Position numbers and translations under genes: made by a program. Below, piece by piece: positions 55,402 through 64,000 of a stretch of 64,000 bases of DNA. This DNA comes from Maratus speciosus (lineage: Eukaryota; Arthropoda; Arachnida; Araneae; Salticidae). Positions within the stretch are counted from its first letter, which is position 1. Each line of letters opens with the position of its first letter. The stretch covers positions 439,209,502 to 439,273,501 of the forward strand of contig OZ010794.1 of assembly GCA_963932465.1 (NCBI GenBank), given 5' to 3'. The notes below the pieces were generated by a model, which was not told the DNA's origin, did not search any database, and saw only the letters and a program-made list of their open reading frames with translations.

Positions 55402-56488
55402 TAGGGATGCATCGAATATTCGGTATCTATTCGGTATTCGGCCATGCTACCGAATATTCGGTTTGGCCGAATATCAAACTATTCGGCTTGGCCGAATAGC
55501 AAACTATTCGGTCTGCCGAATAGTTTGCTATATAAGTTTGCTATATATAGTTTGCTATATATAGTTTGCTATATATAGTTTGCTATATTGGCCGAATATC
55601 GAAATATTCGGCCGAACCGAATACTTAAAAAAAACTTTATACAACTTCTACGTTTGACAATCAACTTATAAAGATATTCAGAATAATTAGAAACAGAATC
55701 ATATTTAAAGAAAAGAGAATGTTTTTACATTATTTATTTGCTGTTTATTAAGTATTATTAAAGAAAATTAACCAATCACCTGATTGTCATAGGAATTAAT
55801 TTTGTACAAATGCAAGTTCCTGAACATTGTCCAGTAAATAATCTGTTTCTTGCAATATTTTAAGAACAACGTTTACAATCTCTGAAAATGATTGCCCACT
55901 CCAGACACCGATCTAGGATGCATTTAATAACTTCTTTCCTTAATCAAAGGGAACAGAACAGTTATTCTTGCTAAGTTGCCACTATATAAAATTTGAATAG
56001 ATTGTATTATTTGTTTACTTTTACTTCAGTCTCTTCCTGACAAACAAATAATATAGGATCCTGTACAATTTTTCTTCCAATTTTTTCACAATATCTCTTT
56101 GATTTTAAAATGTTTGTTTTAGAATTTAAGAATTTTATTCATTTGTTTTAATTCTCAGAAGCCATGAAATTTAAAATTTTATTAATTAAAAAAGTTTTAT
56201 AACTATCCTATTCTTAAACTTTTTTTGCACATTTTTTTCAGCATAAAGTTTACTTGAAAAAAGCTCTTCTTCACTAGAATAAAAGTTTGTTTTAAGTATT
56301 ATGTAAAATTGTTTTAAAATTTAACATTTTAATGCCTTTAAACTTTGAAATATAAAAGTATTCGACAAGCCGAATATTCGGTATTCGGCCGAATAGTTAC
56401 TATTCGGCAGACCGAATATTCGGTATTCGGTTCGACTGTAGGCCGAATATTCGGTATTCGGCCAAAATCACTATTCGGTGCATCCCTA
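55402..56488. mobile_element. hAT element, innermost, ATTCGG-rich
   Basis: Left TAGGGATGCATCGAATATTC and right (other strand) TAGGGATGCACCGAATAGTG. Flanks TTTTTCAT (55394-55401) and CTTTTCAT (56489-56496) match at 7 of 8 bases. Both subterminal zones have many ATTCGG/CCGAAT copies, the usual hAT transposase-binding pattern. A tandem TAGTTTGCTATATA repeat lies at 55523-55586. No transposase. Confidence 0.82.
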
Positions 56489-57016
56489 CTTTTCATCATT
56501 TCATTTAACAAAATGTCTGTTATTTTTTCACTTATGTTTTCAGTACAAGTTGTATATTTTGCTTTAATATGCCAGAATGGAAAATAGATTTCAAATTTAT
56601 ATTGTTAATTTTACTTTCAACTATTATTATTTTTTTATATATCTGACGATTATTTATATTTCTAGTAAATTTGTGAAAAAAGATGCTTTAACTTTAAATA
56701 GCTATAACTCGGTCAGTCTTAATCGTAGAAGCTGTGGGACTGTTTTTGTCTTTCTTCTTAGTGTAATAGGATATTTTTACTAAATATAACTTATAGAACC
56801 GGTGGACCGTATAAAAATTTAAATTTCGTAATTTTTTAAGAAATGTTTTTATCAACCCAAATCGCTTTAAAAATACTTCTTGCTTCATTTAAAACATTTT
56901 TGTAATTGGAACTATAACTATATGTCTATGATTAATGGTTTAAGAATTATCCATTGGACAACGTTGAGAGTGAACTCTGCATTGCTCCAAAAAAAGAAAG
57001 TGATGAGCCGCCACTG

Positions 57017-57189
57017 CATTTAATACATTACAGTGTATTTCTTTATTGTGCTTTTGATATTGTTCAATTTTAAGATAAGAAGGAGGGATTTCCCCTTCCA
57101 ATGTTCTTTGCAAATTTTTAATGCAATTTTCACTGGAAAAAGCTAAGATAAAAAATTTATTATACTTAATCTTTGAAAACAATTATTTT
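57017..57189. other. Intron, no feature
   Basis: AT-rich; nothing recognised. Confidence 0.4.
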
Positions 57190-57432
57190 ATTAGCCCCGG
57201 TATGCTATTTCTTTCTCCCAGCAAGTAAAGTGTCGTCTCCAAAAAATAACGTTCCGTTGTATAAGCCAGCCATTAAACAAAGCAGATGTATCATTGTACG
57301 GAATAATCTCGACTGCAATTTTTTAAATTTCTAAGCATCGCACATTTTTAATTTTTATACTGACGTATTGGAAAAAAAAGTACTTTTAAATGCAATTTGT
57401 CTGAAAACTGCATCTCCATTTATTTTTGAGAT

Positions 57433-57464
<32 letters not shown>

Positions 57465-58543
57465 TTTGTAGTTTTTAGCGCCATTTGTTTAATTTTGGCA
57501 ACTCAAGTACTCCATTTCTGTAGAGAGTAAAGGAAGAATAGTTTGAAAATAGCAATTATATATTTTTGTTGCCATTTTCCCCCCAAAAACTGAAAAAAAA
57601 AAATGTAATTAAAATACGTGCTATTTTGAAAAAATATAAATGAATGATTTCTGATAAAACATGGAGCTATTATAAACTAAATTTAATTTTAAGTATCTAT
57701 ATTAATATTACAAACAAATGAAGGCATATGAATCATTAGACGGCCGATTTTCTTTTGTCGAGTTTCTTGAAGGACGATATCTCTTTTTTAGGATTTGTGT
57801 ATTATTTAGCGATAGTGACGTCCTATGCATACTTTACTGTAGATGTTGTTTAAGACTAGATCGTAAATGAGGAATTATTCCTCCGGATGCGAATGACGTC
57901 ATTTTATATAAAATAAAAGTGTGTGTTTTAAGTCTTAAGGCTGAAATATGTTTTGTACTACAGTAGAATCCCGCTTAACTGAGTTATTTTCTTCTGATGG
58001 ACTGATGGCTTCCGTTATTATGAAACAGCTATTACAAATGAAGTGTTAGGTGAAGGTGAAAGAGCATCCGTAAAAAGTTAGAACTCTGATTTTCTGGTCA
58101 GAATTGGAAAAAAATGGTCATAATTTTAAAAAAGGCCATTTTTTCCCCATTTTGACCAGAAAATCCGAGTTCTAACTTTTTACGGATGCTCTTTCACCTT
58201 CACCTTCACCTAACACTTCATTTGTAATAGCTGTTTCATAATAACAGAAGCCATCAGTCCATCAGAAGAAAATGATCCATTCCAAAGGTATAAGTTCGAT
58301 TGAAAAAAAACTATGCACTAGTTAATGAATTAAGTGAAAATTTTTATTTCATCTCCTTAGTTGGTGACGATTTGTTTTAATCTGGTTTATCCGAGGTTTT
58401 TGCTTATCCGAGGTGAGCTTGGTCCACATTAGTTCAGATAATCGGCACTCTACTGTATCTATATTTATATACATTTTTTTTTTTTTCATCGGGGGCGACA
58501 CTAAATTCTTAAAAAGCAGCATTCCTGTTCTCTTGTTTTATTT
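57190..58543 (+). repeat. Dispersed repeat, copy 1 (about 860 bases plus MITE and tail)
   Basis: This runs parallel to 60784-62610: CGGTATGCTATTTCTTTCTC, GACTGCAATTTTTTAAA, TGAAAACTGCATCTCCATTT, GTAGTTTTTAGCGCC, CAACTCAAGTACTC, GATTTCTGATAAAACATGG, CGACACTAAATTCT. It is interrupted at 57961-58455 by a pogo-like MITE absent from the other copy. A (TTTA)n tract lies at 57427-57466. No coding frame; identity of the parent element unknown. Confidence 0.72.
57961..58455. mobile_element. Pogo/Tigger-like MITE with internal hairpin
   Basis: Left CAGTAGAATCCCGCTTAAC and right (other strand) CAGTAGAGTGCCGATTATC, with TA on both sides (57959-57960, 58456-58457). The other repeat copy shows the empty site GCATTATCTATG at about 62518-62529. 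The centre is a hairpin of AAAGAGCATCCGTAAAAAG and TTAGAACTC.GATTTTCTGG. Confidence 0.78.
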
Positions 58544-58556
58544 TTTCAATTTTTGA

Positions 58557-59232
58557 TTAACCCTTTCTGTCCCGAATCAGAAATTCGCTCCTCATCAATA
58601 ATTATCTTCGTTTATGTCTGAAGATATCCAAAACAACTTGTATATTAACAATTTGATTTCCAGAGAGATTTTAAAATAAAACTGATTTAATAAATCCGTT
58701 GTTAGAGCTATTTTTGTAAAATATTTACAAGGATATATAGATTCATTAACAAAAAATACTGTTATGGAAACCTCACAATTCTTATAAGAACAGTGAAAAT
58801 AAATGTGTTGTGATCCTATCTGTAACTGAGAAGTGTTTTGTAGGTGCAAATTTTTCGTAAAACATTTTTTAATTGGAGAAAAGCTAAATCCATGTAAATG
58901 GTTGAGAAAATAACCACATTCAAAAATATTGAGCTTCAGCGACGACTTCACGTCGACTTCATCAAGATTTCTATTGATTCACGCTCACAGATGTCCATTT
59001 TTGTAAGAGCACTTTCTTTTATTATACACGTGATCTCGCGATTTTCACTTACCAGTTTCCTTTTAAAAATATTTTGTGGAACAGCGAAATGTGCTTACAG
59101 CGAAATGTGATCCAGCAAAGTATTTTGTATGAAAAGTACCATATACTTTTATTAGTAGACGAATTAAATAAATTTTCATATTGCATTTACTTTAAGGAGA
59201 GTTAAAAGTCCCGCCGGAGCATAAAGGGTTAA
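58557..59232. mobile_element. piggyBac-like MITE bounded by TTAA
   Basis: TTAACCCTTTCTGTCCCG at the left and TTAACCCTTTATGCTCCGG (other strand) at the right, with TTAA at 58557-58560 and 59229-59232. The 118-codon minus-strand frame inside (58595-58951) shows no transposase motif. It includes the block 58945-59082, which also occurs at 60625-60755. Confidence 0.68.
58945..59082 (+). repeat. Direct repeat of about 135 bases (copy 1 of 2)
   Basis: ACGTCGACTTCATCAAGAT, TATTGATTCACGCTCACAGA, GTAAGAGCACTTTCTTTTAT and ACACGTGATCTCGCGATTTT recur at 60625-60755 with few changes. Here it is part of a TTAA-bounded element; at 60625 it is not visibly bounded. Confidence 0.7.
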
Positions 59233-59280
59233 AAGTGTTCGCTAAACCCAAGTTTGAAAACAGTAAAAAAGTAAACGAAA

Positions 59281-59720
59281 AAAAAAAAAAAAAAAAAAAA
59301 AAAAACAGCAATTTAACAAATTACAACGACCATTTGGAAAATGATTTTTTCAAAGACTAAAATTTAAGACAAAAAATCGCACGGAGTTGATCATACATTA
59401 CGTACGCCATGGATTACATTTTTCGGTACTGTAAATTTTTAAACTTCTACGGAGCTGGTCATTCATTACATACGCCATGGATTAAACATTAATATTCCTG
59501 GACCAGTTTTAAATGAAATTTCATTCTTAAACTTCTAAACATCCCACAATATTACTTTTTACACCGTCGTATAGAGAAAAAAATGTACTTTTAAATGCAA
59601 TTTGTTTGAAAGCTTTACCTCAATTTGTTTCTGAGTTATTAATTTTTTTTGTAGTTTTTATTACTTTTTTGTCATACTGGCAACAGAAGTATCCATCCCT
59701 GTTGAAAGTAAAGGGAAAAT
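59281..59720 (+). repeat. Dispersed repeat, diverged third copy
   Basis: A run of A (59279-59305), then CAACGACCATTTGGAAAATG, GTTGATCATACATTACG, and GGTCATTCATTACATACGCC as an internal duplicate. It continues into GTACTTTTAAATGCAATTTG, which aligns with 57380 and 61947. The first half matches the inverted sequence at 120-290 and the second half the inverted sequence at 30600-30830. Confidence 0.6.
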
Positions 59721-59875
59721 ACAGAGTACTGTATCGACCAATCAGAAAACGAATAAAATGCGAGATTCAACTAATAAAACGCTTCAGATATGTTTTTGAT
59801 TTTCAACCCTGACCGATGACAATAACCATTTTTCCAAATGGTTAATAATTTATGGTAAATCTTTACAAAGAGATG

Positions 59876-60302
59876 TTAAGGCTGTTCTCAAATCAAAAAG
59901 GGCAACTTTGTGACATAAGTTTTCATTTATTTTTGTTCGGAAATGCATGAAACTAGCAGGTGTTGTTATTCAGAAGTCATCGAGTTGGTTTTTTTTTTTT
60001 TTTTTGCAAACGCAATAGATCTTTCAGAAAATAGTGTCAAAGTGGGTGTTTTGAACCGAATTTCGGCGCAAAAGAAGGATAACCGGTCAAGAATGGGTGA
60101 AAAACGCGTTTGTCACGTGATCAAAATCACTTATAACTCAATAGGTATAATTTATTGATCAAAATATGGAAAACACAGTTCGATTCCAAATCGCTTCCAT
60201 GGTCAGGCTTTCCAATTTTATATCTTTCCGTTACAAAATGAATTTGTAAATGTGTCAAAACTTTTTGCGTTAGTTGAGCAGAGCAGTTAAGAACAGCCTT
60301 AA
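59876..60302. mobile_element. TTAA MITE just downstream of a FYB-like exon
   Basis: TTAAGGCTGTTCTCAAATC and, on the other strand, TTAAGGCTGTTCTTAACTG, with TTAA at both ends. 427 bases, piggyBac-like by its target site. Its near edge is only 55 bases from the donor of exon 60358-60512, the closest insertion to an exon in the window. Confidence 0.75.
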
Positions 60303-60357
60303 CTGAGCATACATTTTATAGATATCAGTTAAAAATATTTGTAAAAAGAAGCCGTAC

Positions 60358-60512
60358 CATTTGAACCATTGACATTAGGTTGTAAGTATTCAGAAGGCAC
60401 TGGAGGAGGAGGTTTTTTGTATTTTAAAATTGAATCTGCAGAACTCGAACTTTCGCATTCAGCAGCATCGTTGTAAAGTTCTGCTTCTTCTTCCTCTGCA
60501 GTATACTCGGGT
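60358..60512 (-). CDS. FYB-like exon 1 of those seen: acidic and proline-rich linker
   Basis: Acceptor tttttcag and donor gtacgg bound 155 bases. After one base completing an earlier codon they read PEYTAEEEEAELYNDAAE, CESSSSADSILKYKK and PPPPVPSEYLQPNVNGSN, ending in phase 1. It has a Glu-rich tyrosine site (AELYND), a Ser cluster, and the polyproline KKPPPPVPSEY that could bind SH3 or EVH1 domains. FYB1 has proline-rich segments followed by acidic tyrosine sites ahead of its extended SH3 domain. Upstream exons are not visible before the window edge. Confidence 0.78.
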
Positions 60513-60624
60513 CTGAAAAAGAATCAGATTAAACTAAGCTAATACACGCTAAAAGTGATAAAAAATACTACATGTAAAAGGCATATAAATAACTTTATTC
60601 TGATCTTACATCTTTCATCGCACA

Positions 60625-60755
60625 AACGTCGACTTCATCAAGATCGCTATTGATTCACGCTCACAGATGTTCAGTTTTGTAAGAGCACTTTCTTTTATTA
60701 TACACGTGATCTCGCGATTTTCGCTTACCAGTTTCCTTTTAAAAAATAATTTGCG
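60625..60755 (+). repeat. Direct repeat of about 135 bases (copy 2 of 2)
   Basis: See 58945-59082. It lies immediately left of the second dispersed-repeat copy, in the opposite relative order to copy 1. Confidence 0.65.
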
Positions 60756-60960
60756 GAAATGATTGTATGAATATAGATCTTTATATTATTAGCCCCCGGT
60801 ATGCTATTTCTTTCTCCCAGCAAATAAAGTGTAAATTCCAAAAAATAAAATTTTCGTTGTATAAGTCAGCCGTAAAACAAAGCAGATGTATCACTGTACT
60901 GTTAAATACTCTACTGCAATTTTTTAAACTTCTAAGCATCGTACATTTTTATTTTTTATA

Positions 60961-61920
60961 GGGGAGACCGGGGCTAGTTGGCTACAGGGGTAAGTAGGCG
61001 CAGTCCTTATAAATCGGCTGTTTGTGGATAGATTACGCACCCAGTCACAGAGTACCTTTCTTCTTGCTTTTTACAATCCTCATTGCAGTTTTGTAGCGTT
61101 ACCTACGTTCAGTGGACATTTATTACGATTTTTCTGTTTTTTGCACTCATAAGTAATTTTTTGTTGCTTCATTCTTTTTCTAATTTCTAATACTTATCTT
61201 AATAATTGCTATTTAACTTGCGCAGATTTTCTTAGTGTATGATTAACTGTACCTAACCCATATGTGATTTACTAGGATTATTTATGCTTAGATGGTTACG
61301 TGTCCTTTTGTGAAGAAATTCATTATGGGGCTAGTAGGCGCATTGAACACGGGGCAAGTTGGCTCGATGTCTGGTGTGTGCTGGTAGCTTGAAAAACAGA
61401 AAACACCGAGAAAAGTGGTTGCAATGCAAGATTTTGGGCACACGATGCTTGCCCAAACGGAGAAACTCGTTTTTTTATTTGTGACAACTGTAACTCTGAT
61501 GATGATGATATCGAGTAGGATAGAAGTTACTCATTGTTAATGTTTTATTCATTATTTTTATGTCTGTATAATTTGGAATTTACATTGAACGGCAAGAACG
61601 CCTTTGTTTAAACTTACTGGTAATAATGAAATTAATTTCTCTTAACTGCGTGTCTTATTTAAATTTTTATAAAGCGTGTGCCAACTTACCCCATAGGTAT
61701 TGGCAACTTGCCCCGTGACGGGGTAAGTTGGCGCACAATTTTCCTTTTACTTTAGGCTTCCGCTAAACATTAACTACAAAAGCTACAAACTCAAAACTCC
61801 AGGTATTTATAACCCAATGACTGTTCTTTAAAAGTACAGTTAAAGTTTCATAAAAAACTTAAACAAAAAATTAATAAAAATCAATAACTGAAAACTGCGC
61901 CTACTAGCCTCGGTCTTCCC
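60961..61920. mobile_element. Pogo/Tc1-mariner-type element with a zinc-finger tail
   Basis: Left GGGGAGACCGGGGCTAGTTG and right (other strand) GGGAAGACCGAGGCTAGTAG, flanked by TA (60959-60960, 61921-61922). GGCGC and GTTGGC motifs recur near both ends (TAAGTTGGCGC, CAACTTACCCC). The TA target is proved by the uninterrupted copy at 57359. It retains only the end of a transposase frame. Confidence 0.75.
61386..61519 (+). pseudogene. C-terminal zinc-finger-like end of a pogo/jerky-type transposase
   Basis: The plus strand near 61400-61519 reads CNARFWAHDACPNGE then TRFFICDNCNSDDDD and a stop. C..C/WAH..C....F.C..C resembles the PHD-like finger that closes many pogo/Tigger-like transposases (KWAH..C.......FxCDxC). 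The first Cys pair is partly lost upstream. No DDE core remains in the 960-base element, so it is a deletion derivative. Confidence 0.55.
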
Positions 61921-62322
61921 TACCGCCGTATTGGGGAAAAAAAAGTACTTTTATATGTAATTTTTTTGAAAACTGCATCTCCATTTACTTTTGAGATATT
62001 AATTTTTTTTTTGTAGTTTTTAGCGTCATTTGTTTAACTTTGGCAACTCAAGTACTCTATTTCTGTAGAAAGTAAAGGCAACAATAGTTGGAAAATAGCA
62101 ATTATATCTTTTTGTTGCCATTTTCCCATAAAAACTGAAAAAAAAATATACTTAAAATACGTGCTATTTTGAAAAAGTATAAATGAATGATTTCTGATAA
62201 AACATGGGAGGTATTATAAACTGAATTGAATTTTAAGTATCTATATTAATATTATAAACAAATGAAGTCATATGAATCATGAGATAGCCGATTTTTTTTG
62301 TCGAGTTTCTTGAATGACGCTA

Positions 62323-62358
<36 letters not shown>

Positions 62359-62610
62359 ATTTGTGTATTATTCAGCGATGGTGACGTCCTATGCGTATTT
62401 TACAGTAGATGTTTAATACCAGATCGCAAATGAAGAATTCTTCAGCGGATGCGGATTACATCATTTTATATATAAAAAAAAGCGTGTGTTTTAAGTCTTA
62501 AAACTGAAATATGCTTTGCATTATCTATGTTTATATACACACATATGTATATATCTTTTCATCGGTGGCGACACTAAATTCTGAAAAAGCAGAATTCCTG
62601 TTTTCTATTT

Positions 62611-62868
62611 ATATAAATAATTTTCTGTTTCCCTTCTTTTTTTTTTTTTTTTTTTTTTTTACAAAAAATAATGAATACTTTTCTTAGTACATACACATAC
62701 ATATCTTCATAATAATGGTAATTCAAAATATAGCAAAAAATTGTACATCACTTCAATTTATATTTAATCGATAATTACATGCAAAAAATTTTGGTTTAAA
62801 TATTTTAATAAAAAATTAATATTAATATATATATATATTGTTGGGTGTAAAATTAAACTTAATGAAAA

Positions 62869-62917
<49 letters not shown>

Positions 62918-63106
62918 TAATTTTATGTCTTTTTTTTTCTTTCCTAACCCTCCTTTTTTTACTGACTGCACCATTTAGATTTCAATATGTGTTTAAGTTC
63001 GGGTTTAAGAATTTATTAAAAAAAAATAATAAAACAGGCTGGTGCCTCAATTTTCTCGTACTCAAAAAATATTTTTCTTTTAAAAGATAAATAAAATTTA
63101 TTACAG
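62611..63106. other. Low-complexity DNA, no gene seen
   Basis: T run at 62638-62660, (TA)n at 62825-62838 and an A run of about 44 bases at 62871-62915. Nothing coding. Confidence 0.55.
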
Positions 63107-63441
63107 TGTGTCTGGCTAGCTCAGTTTCAAATCACACAGAAATTTAACATAATTTCAAAATATCATTTTCTCGGGGTAGCTTTTTAAATATTTTTTATTT
63201 AATCTTGATAAGACGGCACATCACAAGTAGAACGGCACATAACACATAGACACAAAATAAAAAAAGGCGCGAATAACTTTCTACATGTTAGCACAACTCA
63301 AAAACAGAACACAACTACAGTCAACGCTGTAACAGAACACTCTCCAACTCACAGCATTTCTCATTCGGCAAAGCTCACGGAAAACGGTCACGTGACTGCC
63401 GGTAGAGTCTATTTGTTTTAAAACGGGTGGCGCGCGTTACA
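63107..63441 (-). repeat. 3' LTR of a Ty3/gypsy retrotransposon
   Basis: On the minus strand the LTR begins TGTAACGCGCGCCACC immediately after a polypurine tract. It contains AATAAA near 63190 and ends around GCCAGACACA, giving about 335 bases. The end is approximate because no second LTR is in view. The pol stop codon lies inside it. Confidence 0.6.
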
Positions 63442-64000
63442 TCCTCCCCCTCTGTTTCCGATTTACGTCTCGGAGAGGAAACAGGATGCTTTCTGGGTCT
63501 TCCTCTTTTCCTTAAGGGTGCAACTGGAATAGTTTCAGTTTCTTGAAATGGTGACAAAGCGGAAACATGGTAAGACCCAATTCGCTCAGTAGGATTGTCC
63601 AGGCTAGCAATGTCATATGTCACTAGTGACTTTTGAGTCAAAACTATGTATGGCCCATCTCTCTTAGGCATAAATTTGGCTGTTTTATTTTTACTTGCTT
63701 TGCTCACAGGATGTAGGTTAACCCATACTTTATCACCAGGTGCGAAATACATTCGTCTACGATTTTTATCGTAATATTTCTTCCGCTGATCTTGTTTCAT
63801 TTCAACACGCTCTTTCACACTTTTTGAAATATTTGCAAGACGTTTAAGATATGGGGTTATTTCCGGAACAAAATTGTCATTTTCCACAACAGCTCTAAAA
63901 TCGTTCACCACATCATCGATTGTTCTTAATTCTCGACCAAATTGCAGATAGGCAGCAGTTTGGCCAGTTGTATCAGATTTGGCAGAGTTCATAGCAAATC
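63375..64000 (-). CDS. Ty3/gypsy pol, C-terminal end of integrase (partial)
   Basis: The frame is open to the right window edge and ends at 63375. It reads AYLQFGRELRT (the integrase-core exit motif TP..L.FGRELR), a helical segment, RKKYYDKNRRRMYFAPGDKV (the Y.D..R....F..GD.V entry to the C-terminal domain) and KRDGPYIVL (the GPY motif). A basic, Ser/Arg-rich tail follows. This is the classic GPY/F end of a Ty3/gypsy integrase. The catalytic core, reverse transcriptase and gag are beyond the edge. No stop or frameshift interrupts the visible part, so the insertion is fairly young. It lies in or beside the FYB-like gene on the same strand. Confidence 0.9.
   Translation of the reverse strand, partial: FAMNSAKSDTTGQTAAYLQFGRELRTIDDVVNDFRAVVENDNFVPEITPYLKRLANISKSVKERVEMKQDQRKKYYDKNRRRMYFAPGDKVWVNLHPVSKASKNKTAKFMPKRDGPYIVLTQKSLVTYDIASLDNPTERIGSYHVSALSPFQETETIPVAPLRKRGRPRKHPVSSPRRKSETEGEDVTRATRFKTNRLYRQSRDRFP
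63442..63453 (-). other. Polypurine tract of the gypsy element
   Basis: On the minus strand AGAGGGGGAGGA stands directly before TGTAAC, the start of the 3' LTR. It would prime plus-strand synthesis. Confidence 0.75.

Larger units (their letters stand above)
54797..56982. mobile_element. TIR element inside the hAT, itself interrupted
   Basis: Left TACAGGATGTCCACTCTCAACG and, on the other strand, right GCAGAGTTCACTCTCAACG open arms of about 250 bases. The arms share TTAGTCATAGACATATAG and TTTTAAATGA. G run at 54965-54977. A small MITE (55083-55326) and a hAT (55402-56488) have inserted into it. Confidence 0.6.
54464..57016. mobile_element. hAT element, outermost of three nested elements
   Basis: Left CAACGGTGGCTGGTGAC and right (other strand) CAGTGGCGGCTCATCAC are inverted with transition differences. 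Flanks TATTAAAC and CATTTAAT agree at 5 of 8 bases, so the duplication is eroded. Most of its length is a later insertion (54797-56982). Confidence 0.5.
16382..60512 (-). other. FYB1/ADAP-like adaptor gene, 3' portion (nine exons)
   Basis: Nine minus-strand exons (60358-60512, 53881-53906, 44613-44662, 44366-44483, 40309-40468, 38713-38765, 33786-33836, 20656-20693, 16382-16419) each have AG and GT borders. They join in one frame: phases 1, 0, 2, 0, 1, 0, 0, 2, 1 at successive exon ends all fit. The product is acidic-tyrosine motifs, a proline stretch, a long charged helix and an SH3-like domain, in the same order as the C-terminal half of vertebrate FYB1/ADAP and PRAM1. Those proteins act as cytoplasmic adaptors that link tyrosine-kinase signalling to actin and integrins. 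Introns of 0.1-17 kb are full of transposons. The start codon, stop codon and promoter are outside the window or were not found. Confidence 0.75.
60784..62610 (+). repeat. Dispersed repeat, copy 2, with a 960-base insertion
   Basis: Parallel to 57190-58543 as described there. The insertion 60961-61920 is flanked by TA; copy 1 at the same point reads TTTTTATACTGACG without it. A T run of about 32 bases lies at 62326-62357 where copy 1 reads CTCTTTTTTAGG. Confidence 0.72.

Noticed and set aside
58595..58951. Minus-strand open frame of 118 codons
   Set aside because: Lies in a TTAA MITE and has no transposase features; chance frame in AT-rich DNA.

Overview
The window is eukaryotic, AT-rich and gene-poor. 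It has long homopolymer tracts, GT-AG introns of several kilobases and very many transposable-element fragments. The transposon families (mariner-like, hAT, piggyBac, pogo-like, Helitron, Penelope-like, Ty3/gypsy), tRNA-like SINE pieces and a metazoan adaptor gene point to an animal. An arthropod is likely and a chelicerate such as a spider is plausible, but this was judged from composition and not searched.

The one host gene I can reconstruct is on the minus strand. Nine short exons run from 60512 down to 16382. Every junction is GT-AG and every splice phase agrees, so they join into one reading frame. The product has acidic segments with tyrosines (AELYND, EELYQD, EEFYEI, EELYCE), a proline stretch (KPPPPVP), a charged helix ending LEKLRKKFG and an SH3-like fold (LPVKKGETVLIL, KWLVKNEKGK, IGYVEL). 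This order matches the C-terminal half of the FYB1/ADAP and PRAM1 adaptors, including the helically extended SH3 domain. The 5' exons lie to the right of 60512 and any further 3' exons lie to the left of 16382. A possible plus-strand exon of an unidentified gene sits at positions 1-54.

The rest is intronic transposon mosaic. 1-11 kb: a mariner-like MITE, a hAT with a transposase tail, SINE fragments, a TTAA MITE, and a piggyBac remnant inside a long foldback. 11-16 kb: a palindrome carrying tRNA-like modules, then a TIR element interrupted by an inverted Penelope dimer flanked by a 13-bp duplication. 17-27 kb: mariner and hAT derivatives, a tandem-repeat element, and a 5.5-kb hAT split by a Helitron, a 31-bp satellite array and a hairpin. 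28-32 kb: a complete palindrome and a 2.4-kb element with tRNA-like units in its arms. 33-46 kb: palindromic MITEs, a second 31-bp array related to the first, and four exons. 46-57 kb: a large TTAA element enclosing a tandem-repeat element, hATs with clear 8-bp duplications, and three-level nesting. 57-63 kb: a duplicated 1.3-kb repeat whose two copies each carry a different insertion and so show each other's empty site. 63-64 kb: the end of a Ty3/gypsy pol gene, its polypurine tract and 3' LTR.

All calls are from reading the sequence. No alignment, folding or database search was run.
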